Below, one piece after another: positions 1-9,438 of a stretch of 64,000 nucleotides of DNA; position 1 is the stretch's first letter; each line of letters opens with the position of its first letter. A program made the translations under genes and the position numbers. A model generated the notes under the pieces. It was given only the letters and a program-made list of their open reading frames with translations, had not been told where the DNA came from and did not search any database. Origin of the DNA: JAYQKL01 sp038142705 (lineage in GTDB: Bacteria; Pseudomonadota; Alphaproteobacteria; RS24). The stretch is taken from NCBI GenBank assembly GCA_965217015.1, contig OZ244224.1:1240001-1304000 (forward strand), in the 5' to 3' direction.

Positions 1-2
1 TC

Positions 3-977
3 GCCAGAGCAATCGGTTTATTGGACCAGCCCGGCGGGCGCAAACAACATAAAGGCAATATCCCGCTTATTGGTGGCATTTGCATTTTCATCACCTTTGC
101 CGCGACATTTTTTTTGGCCTCTGAAACCATACCTGAAATCAGATGGTTGGTGATTTCAACCAGCCTCTTGCTTGGGATTGGCATTATTGACGATTTTTTC
201 GATATGCGCGCTTTGTATAAACTGGTGGCTCAGGCCGTCGCGGTGGGGCTGATGATGTGGCAAACCGGGCTATATGTGAATCATATTGCTTATTGGCCCG
301 ATGGCACCTCTCTTCAGCTTGGCGCCTTTGGCTATGCCGTCACCTTGCTCGCCGTTGTCGGCATGATTAACGCCTTTAATATGAGTGACGGGATTGATGG
401 CCTGACAGGCGTGCATGCGCTGATTTGTATTTTTGCGTTAACTTTAATTATCAATTTTTTAGACCGGCAACTCATCCACCAACCCTATCTTGATATTTTT
501 CGTGGCGCGATTGGGGGTTATTTGCTGGTCAACCTCGCCATGTCGTCAAAGCGCAAAGTGTTTTTAGGCGATGCTGGCAGCATGATGATTGGGTTCATTT
601 GCGCCTGGATTGTCATTTATTATACCCAGTTACCACCGCAAAAAGCGCTGCCCCCCTCAATGGCACTATGGCTGTTCGCCATTCCCATATTCGATACACT
701 GACGGTGAGTTTGCGCAGAAGCCTTCAGGGGCGTTCACCCATGTCGGCTGACCGCACACATTTACATCATTTATTAACAGACACAGGCTTAAACGCCCGC
801 CGAGCGCTAGGTATTATTAGCATTTTGGCCATCTTGCTTATTTTATTAGGCTATGTTTGTTATTTGTTTTGGGGAGATATAGCGACTATCGCGCTGTTTT
901 TTATTGCCAGCATTGTTTATTTTTTCTTCATTAAACAGATTGTTTCTGTTGTTCGTTTCATGAAAAATAATGATTGA
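3..977 (+). CDS. WecA/TagO-type undecaprenyl-phosphate sugar-1-phosphate transferase (5' end outside window)
   Basis: Integral membrane glycosyl-1-phosphate transferase of the MraY/WecA family, expected to start polysaccharide synthesis by moving a HexNAc-1-phosphate from UDP-sugar onto undecaprenyl phosphate. The reading frame is open to the left edge and the residues before the TTG at 21 (ARAIGL) fit the family, so the true start lies outside the window. Counting from that TTG, DDFFD is at 57-61, NMSDGIDGL near 120-128, LGDAGS near 184 and HLHHLL near 247, with about nine hydrophobic segments. It ends 37 bp from the convergent epimerase gene, beside a Wzx/EpsG polysaccharide operon. WecA and MraY-like paralogues cannot be separated with certainty here, but the HLHH motif and context favour WecA. 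Confidence 0.88.
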   Translation, partial: ARAIGLLDQPGGRKQHKGNIPLIGGICIFITFAATFFLASETIPEIRWLVISTSLLLGIGIIDDFFDMRALYKLVAQAVAVGLMMWQTGLYVNHIAYWPDGTSLQLGAFGYAVTLLAVVGMINAFNMSDGIDGLTGVHALICIFALTLIINFLDRQLIHQPYLDIFRGAIGGYLLVNLAMSSKRKVFLGDAGSMMIGFICAWIVIYYTQLPPQKALPPSMALWLFAIPIFDTLTVSLRRSLQGRSPMSADRTHLHHLLTDTGLNARRALGIISILAILLILLGYVCYLFWGDIATIALFFIASIVYFFFIKQIVSVVRFMKNND

Positions 978-1014
978 TGCGCGCAACCCAAAAGCCTTGT
1001 CGGTTAATACAAGA

Positions 1015-2001
1015 CTATTCCGTATAGAAAATCTGGCGCTCTGGGTCTGGATTTATAAATTCCGCTTCTAACGTTCGCTCGAGGCCCTCTTGCAAAGTAA
1101 ACGGCGCTACAAACCCCTCTAGCTCCGACTTTGCAGAAGTGAATTCACTTGAAGCGCAGAATTTCTTAACTCGGATTGAACTAATAGGCAATTTGACACC
1201 AAACCTAGCCAACCCGTCGGCAACATAACCCGCCATCAGACCCACAATTTTTGGCACTCTTATTCCAACAGATGATTTACCGCGTAGCTTGCCGCGAACA
1301 AGACTAACGAGTTCATTCATGGTAAAATCTGGCGTGTCAACATAATTATAGACGGCGTATTTTTTATCCGACTGGATACACTTCACCAAAAACGCAGATA
1401 GGTTTTCAACATAGGCCATTGATTTTTTATTCCGGCCATTGCCAATCATGGCAAAAGCACCTGAATTGATTTGGTTGAGTAAATTATAAACATTGCCGCG
1501 ATTGCCTTCGCCAAAAACAACTGTCGGGCGAACGATTATAAGACTGCGATTTTCTGGGTCTTTTTCGCGCCATTCGCGATAGACATCTTCAGCCAGCGCC
1601 TTTGTACGCCCATATTCATTAAACGGATTTATATCGCCCTCTTCCCCAGTGCCCGGCGGGGCAAAACCATAAACAGCGACAGAGCTGGTAAAGACAATTT
1701 TATTAATGCCTTTTTCTTCACACACTTCGCAAAGCACCCGCGCCCCTTCAACATTGGTCGAATAATATTCATTGAGGTCAGTAACATCATCGCGATGAAC
1801 AGCCGCGAGATTAACGACAATGTCGCCTTTAAGTTTGGTACGCAGATCCTCTTTAATTCGGATATCCAGAGCCTCAGTACGCTCTGGAAAGGCCTGCGAA
1901 GTTTGTAAATCCCCGATAGAGAAAGCGCCTTGCTGCTCAAACAATCTGCGGGAAAGATTAGTACCAACAAAACCCGCACCGCCAAGAATTGAAATTTTCA
2001 T
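1015..2001 (-). CDS. NAD-dependent sugar epimerase/dehydratase (extended SDR)
   Basis: Extended short-chain dehydrogenase acting on a nucleotide sugar. The N-terminal Rossmann motif GGAGFVG (residues 7-13), Ser106/107 and the YxxxK pair Tyr130/Lys134 (YGRTK) are all present. The start is the ATG at 2001, preceded by AAGGTG about 8 bp upstream; an earlier in-frame GTG at 2010 has no better site. This is the last gene of the long minus-strand polysaccharide operon and converges on the WecA-type gene. The substrate cannot be told from sequence; UDP-hexose or UDP-HexNAc 4-epimerase or a 4-keto reductase are all possible. The C-terminal substrate domain is intact and the length (328 aa) is normal. 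Confidence 0.82.
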   Translation of the reverse strand: MKISILGGAGFVGTNLSRRLFEQQGAFSIGDLQTSQAFPERTEALDIRIKEDLRTKLKGDIVVNLAAVHRDDVTDLNEYYSTNVEGARVLCEVCEEKGINKIVFTSSVAVYGFAPPGTGEEGDINPFNEYGRTKALAEDVYREWREKDPENRSLIIVRPTVVFGEGNRGNVYNLLNQINSGAFAMIGNGRNKKSMAYVENLSAFLVKCIQSDKKYAVYNYVDTPDFTMNELVSLVRGKLRGKSSVGIRVPKIVGLMAGYVADGLARFGVKLPISSIRVKKFCASSEFTSAKSELEGFVAPFTLQEGLERTLEAEFINPDPERQIFYTE

Positions 2002-2044
2002 AACGCACACCTTGAATAATATATTTGATGGTCAGAAATCCAGC

Positions 2045-2869
2045 TTAATGCTTTATCAACCGTCGGAAACCAAAATAGATAAATTTAAAAGCCTTTTGAG
2101 GCATAACACGCGTTAACATACGCGCCAACATAACAATAACTAAACGCACAGAGCCAACTAGTTTTAAACGGGATAGTTTTTTAAAAAAATTGAATTCATG
2201 ACGAAGATAAGCAAACCCACGTCTGCGCCCCAACATTTCAGCACTAAAACGAAACTTCACAAGTGACTGGTCAATGTTACCAACCTTAGCATTGCTTGCA
2301 ATCATTTTTGCCCATAAATACCAATCCTCGAAGTAACGTACATCTTCATAGCTTCCAACATTATTGATAGCTTCAATTCGGAAAGCAACCGATGGATGGT
2401 TGAAAGGATTACGATAGCCAATCGTCGACAAAATAGCTTCGAAACCTAATGGAACTCGTCTGGTGTTTATGGTCACATTTAAATCGCGCCCCTCGCATTC
2501 GTCAATATGGGAACCTACCAAGTCATAACCTTCTGTTTCAATTGCCTCAATTAAGGTCTCAAACCTATGTGGTAGATTTATGTCATCACTGTCAAACCGA
2601 ATAGCAAAGTCATAAATGGGCGCCATTTCTTCTATGGCATGTTTCAAAGCAGCACCGAGACCTATATTTTCAGGTAACCTTATAATATGCTGAATTGAAT
2701 GTTCATATTTTGCTAAAATTTGCTCATGAGGCTCTAAAACTGGCCCATCAATAACTAAACAAATTGGAACAGATATCGTTTGATTTAAGACCGAGAGCAA
2801 AGCTAATTCAAAAGAAGTCGCATCATCACCGCCATATAAAGCACCCAGCGCGCAATAAGTCTTTTCCAT
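2045..2869 (-). CDS. Family 2 glycosyltransferase
   Basis: GT-A fold glycosyltransferase (GT2) that should add one sugar to the lipid-linked repeat unit at the cytoplasmic face. The N-terminal half shows the GT2 pattern (SVLNQT, PENIGLGAALKHA) with a DSDD metal/nucleotide motif after FAIRF, then the acceptor-side region around EDWYLW. The start is taken as the ATG at 2869, five bases after the stop of the preceding gene; a longer frame reaching 2917 would overlap that gene by 43 bases. No membrane segment is obvious apart from a hydrophobic C-terminal stretch. The amylovoran-type GT2 group (AmsE-like) is the closest family by eye. Donor and acceptor are unknown. Confidence 0.85.
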   Translation of the reverse strand: MEKTYCALGALYGGDDATSFELALLSVLNQTISVPICLVIDGPVLEPHEQILAKYEHSIQHIIRLPENIGLGAALKHAIEEMAPIYDFAIRFDSDDINLPHRFETLIEAIETEGYDLVGSHIDECEGRDLNVTINTRRVPLGFEAILSTIGYRNPFNHPSVAFRIEAINNVGSYEDVRYFEDWYLWAKMIASNAKVGNIDQSLVKFRFSAEMLGRRRGFAYLRHEFNFFKKLSRLKLVGSVRLVIVMLARMLTRVMPQKAFKFIYFGFRRLIKH

Positions 2870-2874
2870 AAAAC

Positions 2875-4539
2875 TCAATCTCTTTCTACTTTGAGTGTTT
2901 CTTCTATCAAGGACCAAGTATGGTGGAAAGCATTTGGCTGAGACGCGTTTGGAACCCCCAAAACTTCTATTCCGTATTTTCTTTTCATGTCTTTAGCAGA
3001 AACTTTCTCTAAAATATTTCTACCACCCATAATATGTTGCGCATCAAAAAGAGAAACCTCAGCCCTTAAATCGATGCTTGGAAAAGCAGCAATGATTTCC
3101 TTTTGTGCGGCATGGATTTTTGAAAGGTCAACTTTTTTCTGCACATCATCACCAGAAACAGTAATGCATTCATTCATCAAAATTTGTATCCAAGCATCTA
3201 TTCTTGATTGCCAGAAACATATACCGAATTTATTGAAAAAAGCCTGATTGAGCCGTTGAAAAGAAAAACGCTTGATTATCTTATATATAATCCCGCGCGA
3301 TTGCTCATTATAGAAATTTTCATTAAGACCTTGGTCACCCGCAATAAAGGGACGAAAGTCCAAAATAAAATCATTTGCCTCCCCCCGATAAACCCGACGC
3401 CCAATTAAAAAACACCCCAGCCGTTTCAAATAACCCGCTTTTATCAAATCTGCCGCCTTGATAGTACCGACAGAACCAATAGAATGGTCGGAAAGATATA
3501 TTGTCTCATTAAAATTTTTAGATAGTTCACTAGAATTTCTAATTGGCCCCATAGCCAAATATAAAAGGCAATAGGGTATTTCTGGTTTGACTAGGACATC
3601 TGTATCAAACGTGACAGTCTGGTTAACAAAATCGACTGAAGCAATGGGGGTTTGAATAGCATCAAAGGGAGGCATTTTGCGACGGATAAAGAATGGCACT
3701 TTTTTATAATGATAACTTCCTTTTCCAACGATTTGAACACCATGCCATGTTTTGGACAAACCAATAATATTCCGTCCAATCCATGTATCCCTAAAACCAT
3801 TTTGCTCAAGCAAAATATTAGGCCGTGGGTCAACAATAATTTGCCGTGAAGATGAGTCTCGGCTGCGTGAACCTACCGCCCCGTATCCCGCTTGCATGGG
3901 GCGCACCAACATATTCACACAATCCGCTGTATAGCCATATAATGGCGTATATTTCCGAACTAAAATTTTAACCGCCACCTCACACAACATACGCCATATG
4001 CGTGCGCGAAATAGATAAGACAGGCGATGAAAAACCGCTTCTAAACTGCTTATTTTTTTTCTTAACTTAATTTCAACAGGCGTCACAACACGCTGATTAG
4101 GATCATTGACGCAAGAAATAATAGCTTTCAATATTGCTTCTGGTGAGGAAAAAGGAATATGTGTTTGATAACTATCAAAACAGACACCCAATCGAACGAT
4201 ACTTGCCCCGTCTGACCAATATAATTTTTCAAAATGATTTTTCTCATTTGGATAGGCATTCCATTGAGGTCGCGCAATAAGCGAAAGAACAGAAATTGTT
4301 GAAATAAATATGACTCTTTTACCGCGCAATTTTTGAAAAATTTTCTGGTTGTCTTCAGGACAAGAATGCGACCAAGAAAACACAACAAAAATTGAGAATT
4401 GGTCAAGGTCATGCTGCGAAAGATCCCGATGCGAAATAAGGCAATATTGATCCGGCCAAGAAATAGACCGCACTATTCTTGAATTAGCGCCAATAATGCA
4501 AACTTTATTTGTTTTCGTTTCGGTAATTTGATTTCTCAC
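2875..4539 (-). CDS. Uncharacterised protein: degenerate SDR-like N-terminus joined to a GMC-oxidoreductase-like C-terminus
   Basis: A 554-aa protein not firmly recognised. Residues 12-20 (VCIIGANSR) look like the first strand of a Rossmann fold with a poor glycine motif. A strand ending in ISTISV (79-84) and Tyr96-x-x-x-Lys100 resemble an extended SDR epimerase. The C-terminal third contains DAQHIMGG followed some 25 residues later by GVPNASQPN, which recalls the HPMG and product-domain end of GMC oxidoreductases. The start is a GTG at 4539, 22 bp after the EpsG-like gene. It sits between the polymerase and the last glycosyltransferase, so a role in sugar oxidation or modification is inferred only. 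Composition is A/T-rich like its immediate neighbours. Confidence 0.45.
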   Translation of the reverse strand: MRNQITETKTNKVCIIGANSRIVRSISWPDQYCLISHRDLSQHDLDQFSIFVVFSWSHSCPEDNQKIFQKLRGKRVIFISTISVLSLIARPQWNAYPNEKNHFEKLYWSDGASIVRLGVCFDSYQTHIPFSSPEAILKAIISCVNDPNQRVVTPVEIKLRKKISSLEAVFHRLSYLFRARIWRMLCEVAVKILVRKYTPLYGYTADCVNMLVRPMQAGYGAVGSRSRDSSSRQIIVDPRPNILLEQNGFRDTWIGRNIIGLSKTWHGVQIVGKGSYHYKKVPFFIRRKMPPFDAIQTPIASVDFVNQTVTFDTDVLVKPEIPYCLLYLAMGPIRNSSELSKNFNETIYLSDHSIGSVGTIKAADLIKAGYLKRLGCFLIGRRVYRGEANDFILDFRPFIAGDQGLNENFYNEQSRGIIYKIIKRFSFQRLNQAFFNKFGICFWQSRIDAWIQILMNECITVSGDDVQKKVDLSKIHAAQKEIIAAFPSIDLRAEVSLFDAQHIMGGRNILEKVSAKDMKRKYGIEVLGVPNASQPNAFHHTWSLIEETLKVERD

Positions 4540-4561
4540 AAAATATTTCAGGTATCATCAT

Positions 4562-5542
4562 TTAAATTATCGATAATGATTTTAAGAGATATGCAATTAA
4601 CATACATAAAAAAATAATTTTTATATTATATCCAAAGAAACGGGGTCTTACCCTTTCCACAATATTAGGAATACCCACAAGAATAAAAGGGAATACACTT
4701 TGTGCCACACGCAACCAAAAATTCGAAAGGCTAGAAAAAGCATACAATGTCATAAATAAAAAAATAAAGACATTAGCAGCAACGACAACATTAGTATTGG
4801 ATAGGCGAAAATTAGCATATATGAAAGCTACAACCAGAGAAACAAAACCAAACCCAATAATAAAATATAAATTATTATTTGATGAATGATTAGCAAAATA
4901 CTCATAACCTAATATCCTAACAGCATCATCTTCAAACCAATAAAAGAATGAGAAAACCCCAATAACAAATACTGGCAACATCGACATAACAAAGCGTCGA
5001 TTAAATATGGAGGCTTGATTCACTAATACTGTTAAAATGCTTATCTTATGAATGAAAAAAGTAATCGTAGCACCAATTATGATGGGAAATGTTTTGAATC
5101 CTCTTATAGATATAAGAAAAAGTATAATCGCAATAACAAAATGAGCCCGCATAAGATTCATAGAGTTTAAATAAAACAATGGGATTAAGAAAAATAGAGC
5201 CAATCCAAAAAGACGCTCCTTTGGAACCCAAACATAAATAAAGCGCCCATAACCAATGACTGTGACAAGAGAAAAAAGCCAAAAACCAGCTATTCCTGAG
5301 CTATCTATTTTGGAAAGCAAATGCGACAAATAAAGAAATAAATAATCATTATTCGTAACAGGTATTTTCCCCTGAAAAAATGCTTGATAAACCAGATAAT
5401 CTTCACCAAAGGAAGATCTTGTCGCAGAAATTATCGCGCCCATAACAAGCGCAGCAAGGAAATGGAATCTGACCCATTTCAGGCTTTGTACATTAAGCGC
5501 CACCATGAGAGTAAGATATAAACCTGGCAGAAGCAGATTCAT
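4562..5542 (-). CDS. EpsG/Wzy-type polysaccharide polymerase
   Basis: Polytopic inner-membrane protein of the EpsG family, expected to polymerise undecaprenyl-linked repeat units at the periplasmic face. About nine to ten hydrophobic helices cover nearly the whole 326 aa. The early motif ATRSSFGEDYLVYQAFF is the EpsG-type segment (charged or polar residues followed by a Tyr pair). The start is the ATG at 5542, which overlaps the stop of the upstream gene by one base (TGATG), so the two are probably translationally coupled; the TTG three bases earlier is unlikely. Base composition is markedly A/T-rich, typical of horizontally exchanged polymerase genes. The glycosidic linkage made is unknown. 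Confidence 0.78.
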   Translation of the reverse strand: MNLLLPGLYLTLMVALNVQSLKWVRFHFLAALVMGAIISATRSSFGEDYLVYQAFFQGKIPVTNNDYLFLYLSHLLSKIDSSGIAGFWLFSLVTVIGYGRFIYVWVPKERLFGLALFFLIPLFYLNSMNLMRAHFVIAIILFLISIRGFKTFPIIIGATITFFIHKISILTVLVNQASIFNRRFVMSMLPVFVIGVFSFFYWFEDDAVRILGYEYFANHSSNNNLYFIIGFGFVSLVVAFIYANFRLSNTNVVVAANVFIFLFMTLYAFSSLSNFWLRVAQSVFPFILVGIPNIVERVRPRFFGYNIKIIFLCMLIAYLLKSLSII

Positions 5543-6357
5543 CAAACAATTTCCTTTCGTGGAATTTTTTCAAGATTACCCCCAACTGTTGCATTGAAAA
5601 GTTTTATTTCTTTATCTTGCAACGCTTCATATGCTGTATCAAAGGCCTTCTGCATACGTTCAGTTTCAGGGAGATGCCATCTTTTTCCTGGCCCAAAATA
5701 TCTTGGGTCAAAATGGTTTTCATCATCCTCTGAAGATGTCAAGACTGCCCCTTTTTGTTTAACAGTATCAGGAACTTTATAGGAAAGATCCACGCCGATG
5801 AGATAGATTGGGTCACAGCCTAAATATTCAGCAAGTTGAATATTAAAATACATAACAGTCCCGCCCCAATAACTTTCTTCAAGGAAATCATGCGAGTAAT
5901 AAGGAAACCGCTTACTTCCGTGATAAACATGACTGCGACGAAAATTAACATATATGGTGTTAATCTTACTGCTTATTGTGTTTTTTAAATCCCAAGGAAT
6001 AATTCTTACTGTCCCCTCAATCTCTTCGATTTCTTTTTTATTATCTTCTGCGGGAAGCGGATCCTCTACCGTGTAATAGGTAGGCACATAACCAATTTCA
6101 TCATGTTTCAAATAAAATCCATTACACCCAATTGTGACAAATGATTTAAAAGCCGTTAGGTCCATTTTATTAATGCTCGGCCCGCCGCCAATAATAACGC
6201 AAGCTTGTCCTTTATGTTTATCCTTTAGGGCTTGTAGTTTCTTCCTATTCTCTCGCATTTCATGAGTGAGTCCATGTCGCCACATAAAGCTGCGCAATTG
6301 CTCCGTTATTTTACGAATAATAAAGCGTGGAATACGATATATATATGAACCAATCAT
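5542..6357 (-). CDS. DUF115/MptE-like protein of a polysaccharide locus
   Basis: Cytosolic protein of the DUF115 (6-hydroxymethylpterin pyrophosphokinase MptE-like) group, also seen as Maf-type motility accessory factors and in surface-glycan clusters. The nucleotide-binding start ACVIIGGGPSINK (residues 51-63), a TIGCNGFYLK segment, YYTVEDPLP and the family signature LIGVDLSY are visible. Relatives are linked to transfer or activation of nonulosonic (sialic-like) acids, which would suit the CMP-sugar synthetase gene in the same operon; that link is inference. It starts at the ATG at 6357, 66 bp after the flippase gene, and overlaps the next gene by one base. Confidence 0.7.
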   Translation of the reverse strand: MIGSYIYRIPRFIIRKITEQLRSFMWRHGLTHEMRENRKKLQALKDKHKGQACVIIGGGPSINKMDLTAFKSFVTIGCNGFYLKHDEIGYVPTYYTVEDPLPAEDNKKEIEEIEGTVRIIPWDLKNTISSKINTIYVNFRRSHVYHGSKRFPYYSHDFLEESYWGGTVMYFNIQLAEYLGCDPIYLIGVDLSYKVPDTVKQKGAVLTSSEDDENHFDPRYFGPGKRWHLPETERMQKAFDTAYEALQDKEIKLFNATVGGNLEKIPRKEIV

Positions 6358-6423
6358 TAATTATACACTTTCAAAGCAGTAAACTTATCCTTCAAGCACC
6401 GAGCATTCTTAAAAGCTATCAGT

Positions 6424-7740
6424 CTAGATAAGATGTGGGTATCCCTTCAATTTACGAAATTGTTGGAACACAGTGGTCCCCATGACAAGACCAACACAAA
6501 ACGAACCAATAAAATAAGCAATGACCGCCCCGTTAAGCCCAATATTTGGAATTAAAAGAATAGCACATAAGCCCGTGACCAGAGCGTTAGAAAGCTCAAC
6601 TTTTAAAAAAGGCTCTTCCTTATGTGCGCGCAGATAGGTCGCCTGCGACATTCTGATTAAATAAGCGACACCAACAAAAAACATCACCCCTAAGAGAAAT
6701 ATATTCGGCAGTCTTTCAATAAATATATCTGTGTAAGAGCCCACCAGCCAAATCATAGTAAGTAGAAACAATCCAGACGCAAAAAAACTAATAAGCGTCA
6801 TGAATAATGTTTTCTTATAAGTTTCATCTAATTTAGAAATCTCCCCCTCGGATATGAGCTTGCCAAATAGGGGCTGTCTTACCTCCATAAATGAATTAGA
6901 AATAGCGGCCAGCGACCTGAAAATATGCAGACCCAAGCCAAATTGCCCAGCAATAATAGAGCCACCATAAACCAGCAAAAGTGGCGAGAAAATACTGAAG
7001 ATAAAAAGTCCCGAAATCCAACTTAAGGCTATACGCCATTGAAAATTCCAAAAAGGGGCGTGCCATTTTTTCTGACGGTTTTTCCCCCAGAAAACCTTAA
7101 AATCAATCAGTAGCGGCTTCAATAGAAGCAAAACAGCTAATATGGTGCAAATTACGCCAATCAATTGACCAATGCCAAATGATAACAACCCAAAATCAAA
7201 AGCGAGGAAAATCCACGTCAAAGGATAAGCCACAAACAGCTGAAATAAACGATATTTAGAGGCCAGCTCCACTTTGTTGAAACCATCAAGTATGGTTAAC
7301 AACCAAATCAGGAGCAAATTTGCAGCAGTGGACAGACATAAAGTAATCCATGCACCGTTCAGCCCAGCCAGTTTTTCTGAATTATTCTCAAAAAAAACAA
7401 CACCTAAGGGTGATAAAACCACCAAAACCGCAAGACTGGCCATACAATACCATTTGAAAGTATAACGCAGCGCAAAAAATATCTCGCTCGCGGGGGCCTC
7501 AGGGCCACTCATTCGCCCCTGATCAAACTTTATGGCAGATATTTGATTGCTTAAAAAATGAATGAGCGCAACATTCAGCCCCATAGACCCTAAAACCTGA
7601 AGTGCTATCAGGCTTTGCATCACATAGAAAAAACCTTGTTCTTGAGAGTCTAAAAACAAAACCACAGCGATAATTTGAGCTGCGCCAAGACCTGCTGATG
7701 CGGCCCTTAAGAAAAATGTATACTTGAAATTATCAAGCAT
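6424..7740 (-). CDS. Wzx-type polysaccharide flippase
   Basis: Member of the MATE/MVF polysaccharide-transport superfamily, expected to flip the lipid-linked repeat unit across the inner membrane. Twelve or so hydrophobic helices occupy about 438 aa, starting with FLRAASAGLGAAQIIAVVLF and ending in a conserved-looking GLNGAVIAYFIGSF segment. The ATG at 7740 is preferred because AAGGAAAATCT lies just upstream; two ATGs further out (7782 and 7755) give non-conserved extensions. A 72-bp gap separates it from the hydroxyacid dehydrogenase gene. Sequence of Wzx proteins is too divergent to predict the glycan. Confidence 0.83.
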   Translation of the reverse strand: MLDNFKYTFFLRAASAGLGAAQIIAVVLFLDSQEQGFFYVMQSLIALQVLGSMGLNVALIHFLSNQISAIKFDQGRMSGPEAPASEIFFALRYTFKWYCMASLAVLVVLSPLGVVFFENNSEKLAGLNGAWITLCLSTAANLLLIWLLTILDGFNKVELASKYRLFQLFVAYPLTWIFLAFDFGLLSFGIGQLIGVICTILAVLLLLKPLLIDFKVFWGKNRQKKWHAPFWNFQWRIALSWISGLFIFSIFSPLLLVYGGSIIAGQFGLGLHIFRSLAAISNSFMEVRQPLFGKLISEGEISKLDETYKKTLFMTLISFFASGLFLLTMIWLVGSYTDIFIERLPNIFLLGVMFFVGVAYLIRMSQATYLRAHKEEPFLKVELSNALVTGLCAILLIPNIGLNGAVIAYFIGSFCVGLVMGTTVFQQFRKLKGYPHLI

Positions 7741-7812
7741 AGATTTTCCTTTTTTCATTAATATGGCAAGGTTTTTGTCCATTAAACAACCAGTGATTTG
7801 CAGAAAACTATC

Positions 7813-8733
7813 TCAAAGAAAACCTAACAAACTATTAATTGCTTGCTCATTGGTTCTCATCACCGCCTCCAAAGTGTTGGAACTATTATGTGAGCCCAGC
7901 ATACATAACGGGTGTTCGCGCAAATAACTTTTTAGCGGGAGCGGTTCTTGTTCAAACACATCAAGCGCGGCAGCATGAACTTTGCCATTGCGCAGTGCCT
8001 CTTCCAAGTCTGCCTCACAGATAAGCGGCCCTCTGGCGACATTAATAACTCTTACACCGTCCTTACATTGCGACAATATTTCCGCATTCAGCATATGCTT
8101 ATTATGCGCATTTAATGAACAAGTAAAAATAAGAAAATCACATTCAGATATATTGGCTGGCCAGACTTCCAAACGAGATTTATCCTTAACCTCTGTCACA
8201 CCAGGATCATAAATGATTGTTTCCAAGCCAAAAGCCTGGCACCGCGCCACAGTGTTTTTCCCGATATCACCATAACCGATAACCCCTACCGTTTTACCAT
8301 TGAGTGACATGCCTCTATTTTTAGGCCAATTCCCATTGCGTATCCCGCGGTCAATCACATGTAAATCACGCGCCAATGATAATAAATACCCAAGCGCGAC
8401 ATCTGCCACCTCATTGCCAAACATGCCCGGTGTATTGGTGATAGGAACCCCAAGCTCCCGACAAGCATCAAAGTCAACATTATCAACGCCAATGCCCCAT
8501 TTCACGGCAGCCTTCAACTCTCCAGCAATGCCTGCCTCAAACACTTTTCGGGTTGCGGGGTCATCTCCAATTATCCAACCAACACATTGAGGCACAAGAC
8601 CGATTAACTCATCTTCGCTCAGTGTTTGTGTTACATCAGGACACACCGCCTCAAACCCTTCGCGCGCCAGAACAGGAATAAATTGCTCTTTAAGTCCGAG
8701 CATAGGCGGACATGTTACCAGAATTTTTTGCAT
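7813..8733 (-). CDS. D-2-hydroxyacid dehydrogenase (phosphoglycerate-dehydrogenase-like)
   Basis: NAD-dependent D-isomer-specific 2-hydroxyacid dehydrogenase of 306 aa. The cofactor motif GVIGYGDIG, catalytic Arg in NVARGPLI, Glu in DVFEQEPLP and His in LGSHNSSN are all in order, so the enzyme should be active. It lacks the ACT regulatory domain of serine-pathway SerA, and its neighbours are a CMP-sugar synthetase and a glycosyltransferase, so it more likely makes or oxidises a sugar-acid precursor of the surface glycan than serine. ATG start at 8733; the gap to the preceding gene is 9 bp, indicating co-transcription. Substrate unknown. Confidence 0.83.
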   Translation of the reverse strand: MQKILVTCPPMLGLKEQFIPVLAREGFEAVCPDVTQTLSEDELIGLVPQCVGWIIGDDPATRKVFEAGIAGELKAAVKWGIGVDNVDFDACRELGVPITNTPGMFGNEVADVALGYLLSLARDLHVIDRGIRNGNWPKNRGMSLNGKTVGVIGYGDIGKNTVARCQAFGLETIIYDPGVTEVKDKSRLEVWPANISECDFLIFTCSLNAHNKHMLNAEILSQCKDGVRVINVARGPLICEADLEEALRNGKVHAAALDVFEQEPLPLKSYLREHPLCMLGSHNSSNTLEAVMRTNEQAINSLLGFL

Positions 8734-8742
8734 GGTCGCTTC

Positions 8743-9438
8743 CTAAATTTCTATCAATCCAGCTTCTAAAAGATAGCGCGTCGTGATGACACCTAAATCC
8801 CAGTCTTCTGGCGTATCAATATCAACTGACTCTCTCAAAGGGGTTACGTGCATTGCTGGCTGAGCACCAATTCTTGCTTTTGTTTTTTCAAATGAGTCAG
8901 CCGTAAAAATATATAAATTTGAATTTTCTTCATACCAAGGCTCTAAATCCTGAGTCGGTATTAAATGGTCTGGGTCATGGTTAATAGCGCTACCATCTTG
9001 ACGATAAAAACGGGTTTGAATTTTATTTACAGTAAAAAGCGAGTCAGCGCTGCCTTTAGCAACATGCTCATCAAACGCATAAAGGGCAGCAGTAATAGTA
9101 TGTTTCGATAAGAGCGGGTTGGTGGTATGCGTCATTAAATAAATATCAGCAGGTACATTCTTAATATCATCAGCAATAACCAAGTTCATGGACACATCAT
9201 CACCACATATTTCTTCTGGGCGTCGGCGAATAACCACCCTTTCATTTTCCTCCAAGCCATTTTCAAGCAAGATATCCTTTGCATCAGTATTAATAATCAC
9301 CTTATCAATCTCTGAAACACTGAGCAGGCTATCCAGCACCCAACGAAAAAGAGGTTTCCCGCAAAAGTCCTTAAAATTTTTGCCCGGCACGCGAGAGCTG
9401 TTCGCTTTCATCGGTAAAAGAGCAACAACTTTAGTCAT
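8743..9438 (-). CDS. Acylneuraminate cytidylyltransferase family (CMP-sugar synthetase, NeuA-like)
   Basis: Activates a 2-keto-3-deoxy sugar acid as its CMP derivative from CTP. The N-terminal motif LLPMKANSSRVPGKN with the following FCGKPLFRW is the diagnostic nucleotide-binding signature of the NeuA/KdsB-like cytidylyltransferases, and DIDTPEDW near the C-terminus is the metal-binding end. Length (231 aa) fits the single-domain form. The start is the ATG at 9438, giving an 8-base overlap (ATGACTAA) with the glycosyltransferase upstream; the longer frame to 9471 would overlap more. No sialic acid synthase (NeuB) is in the window, so the substrate sugar is made elsewhere or is a different keto acid. 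Confidence 0.85.
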   Translation of the reverse strand: MTKVVALLPMKANSSRVPGKNFKDFCGKPLFRWVLDSLLSVSEIDKVIINTDAKDILLENGLEENERVVIRRRPEEICGDDVSMNLVIADDIKNVPADIYLMTHTTNPLLSKHTITAALYAFDEHVAKGSADSLFTVNKIQTRFYRQDGSAINHDPDHLIPTQDLEPWYEENSNLYIFTADSFEKTKARIGAQPAMHVTPLRESVDIDTPEDWDLGVITTRYLLEAGLIEI

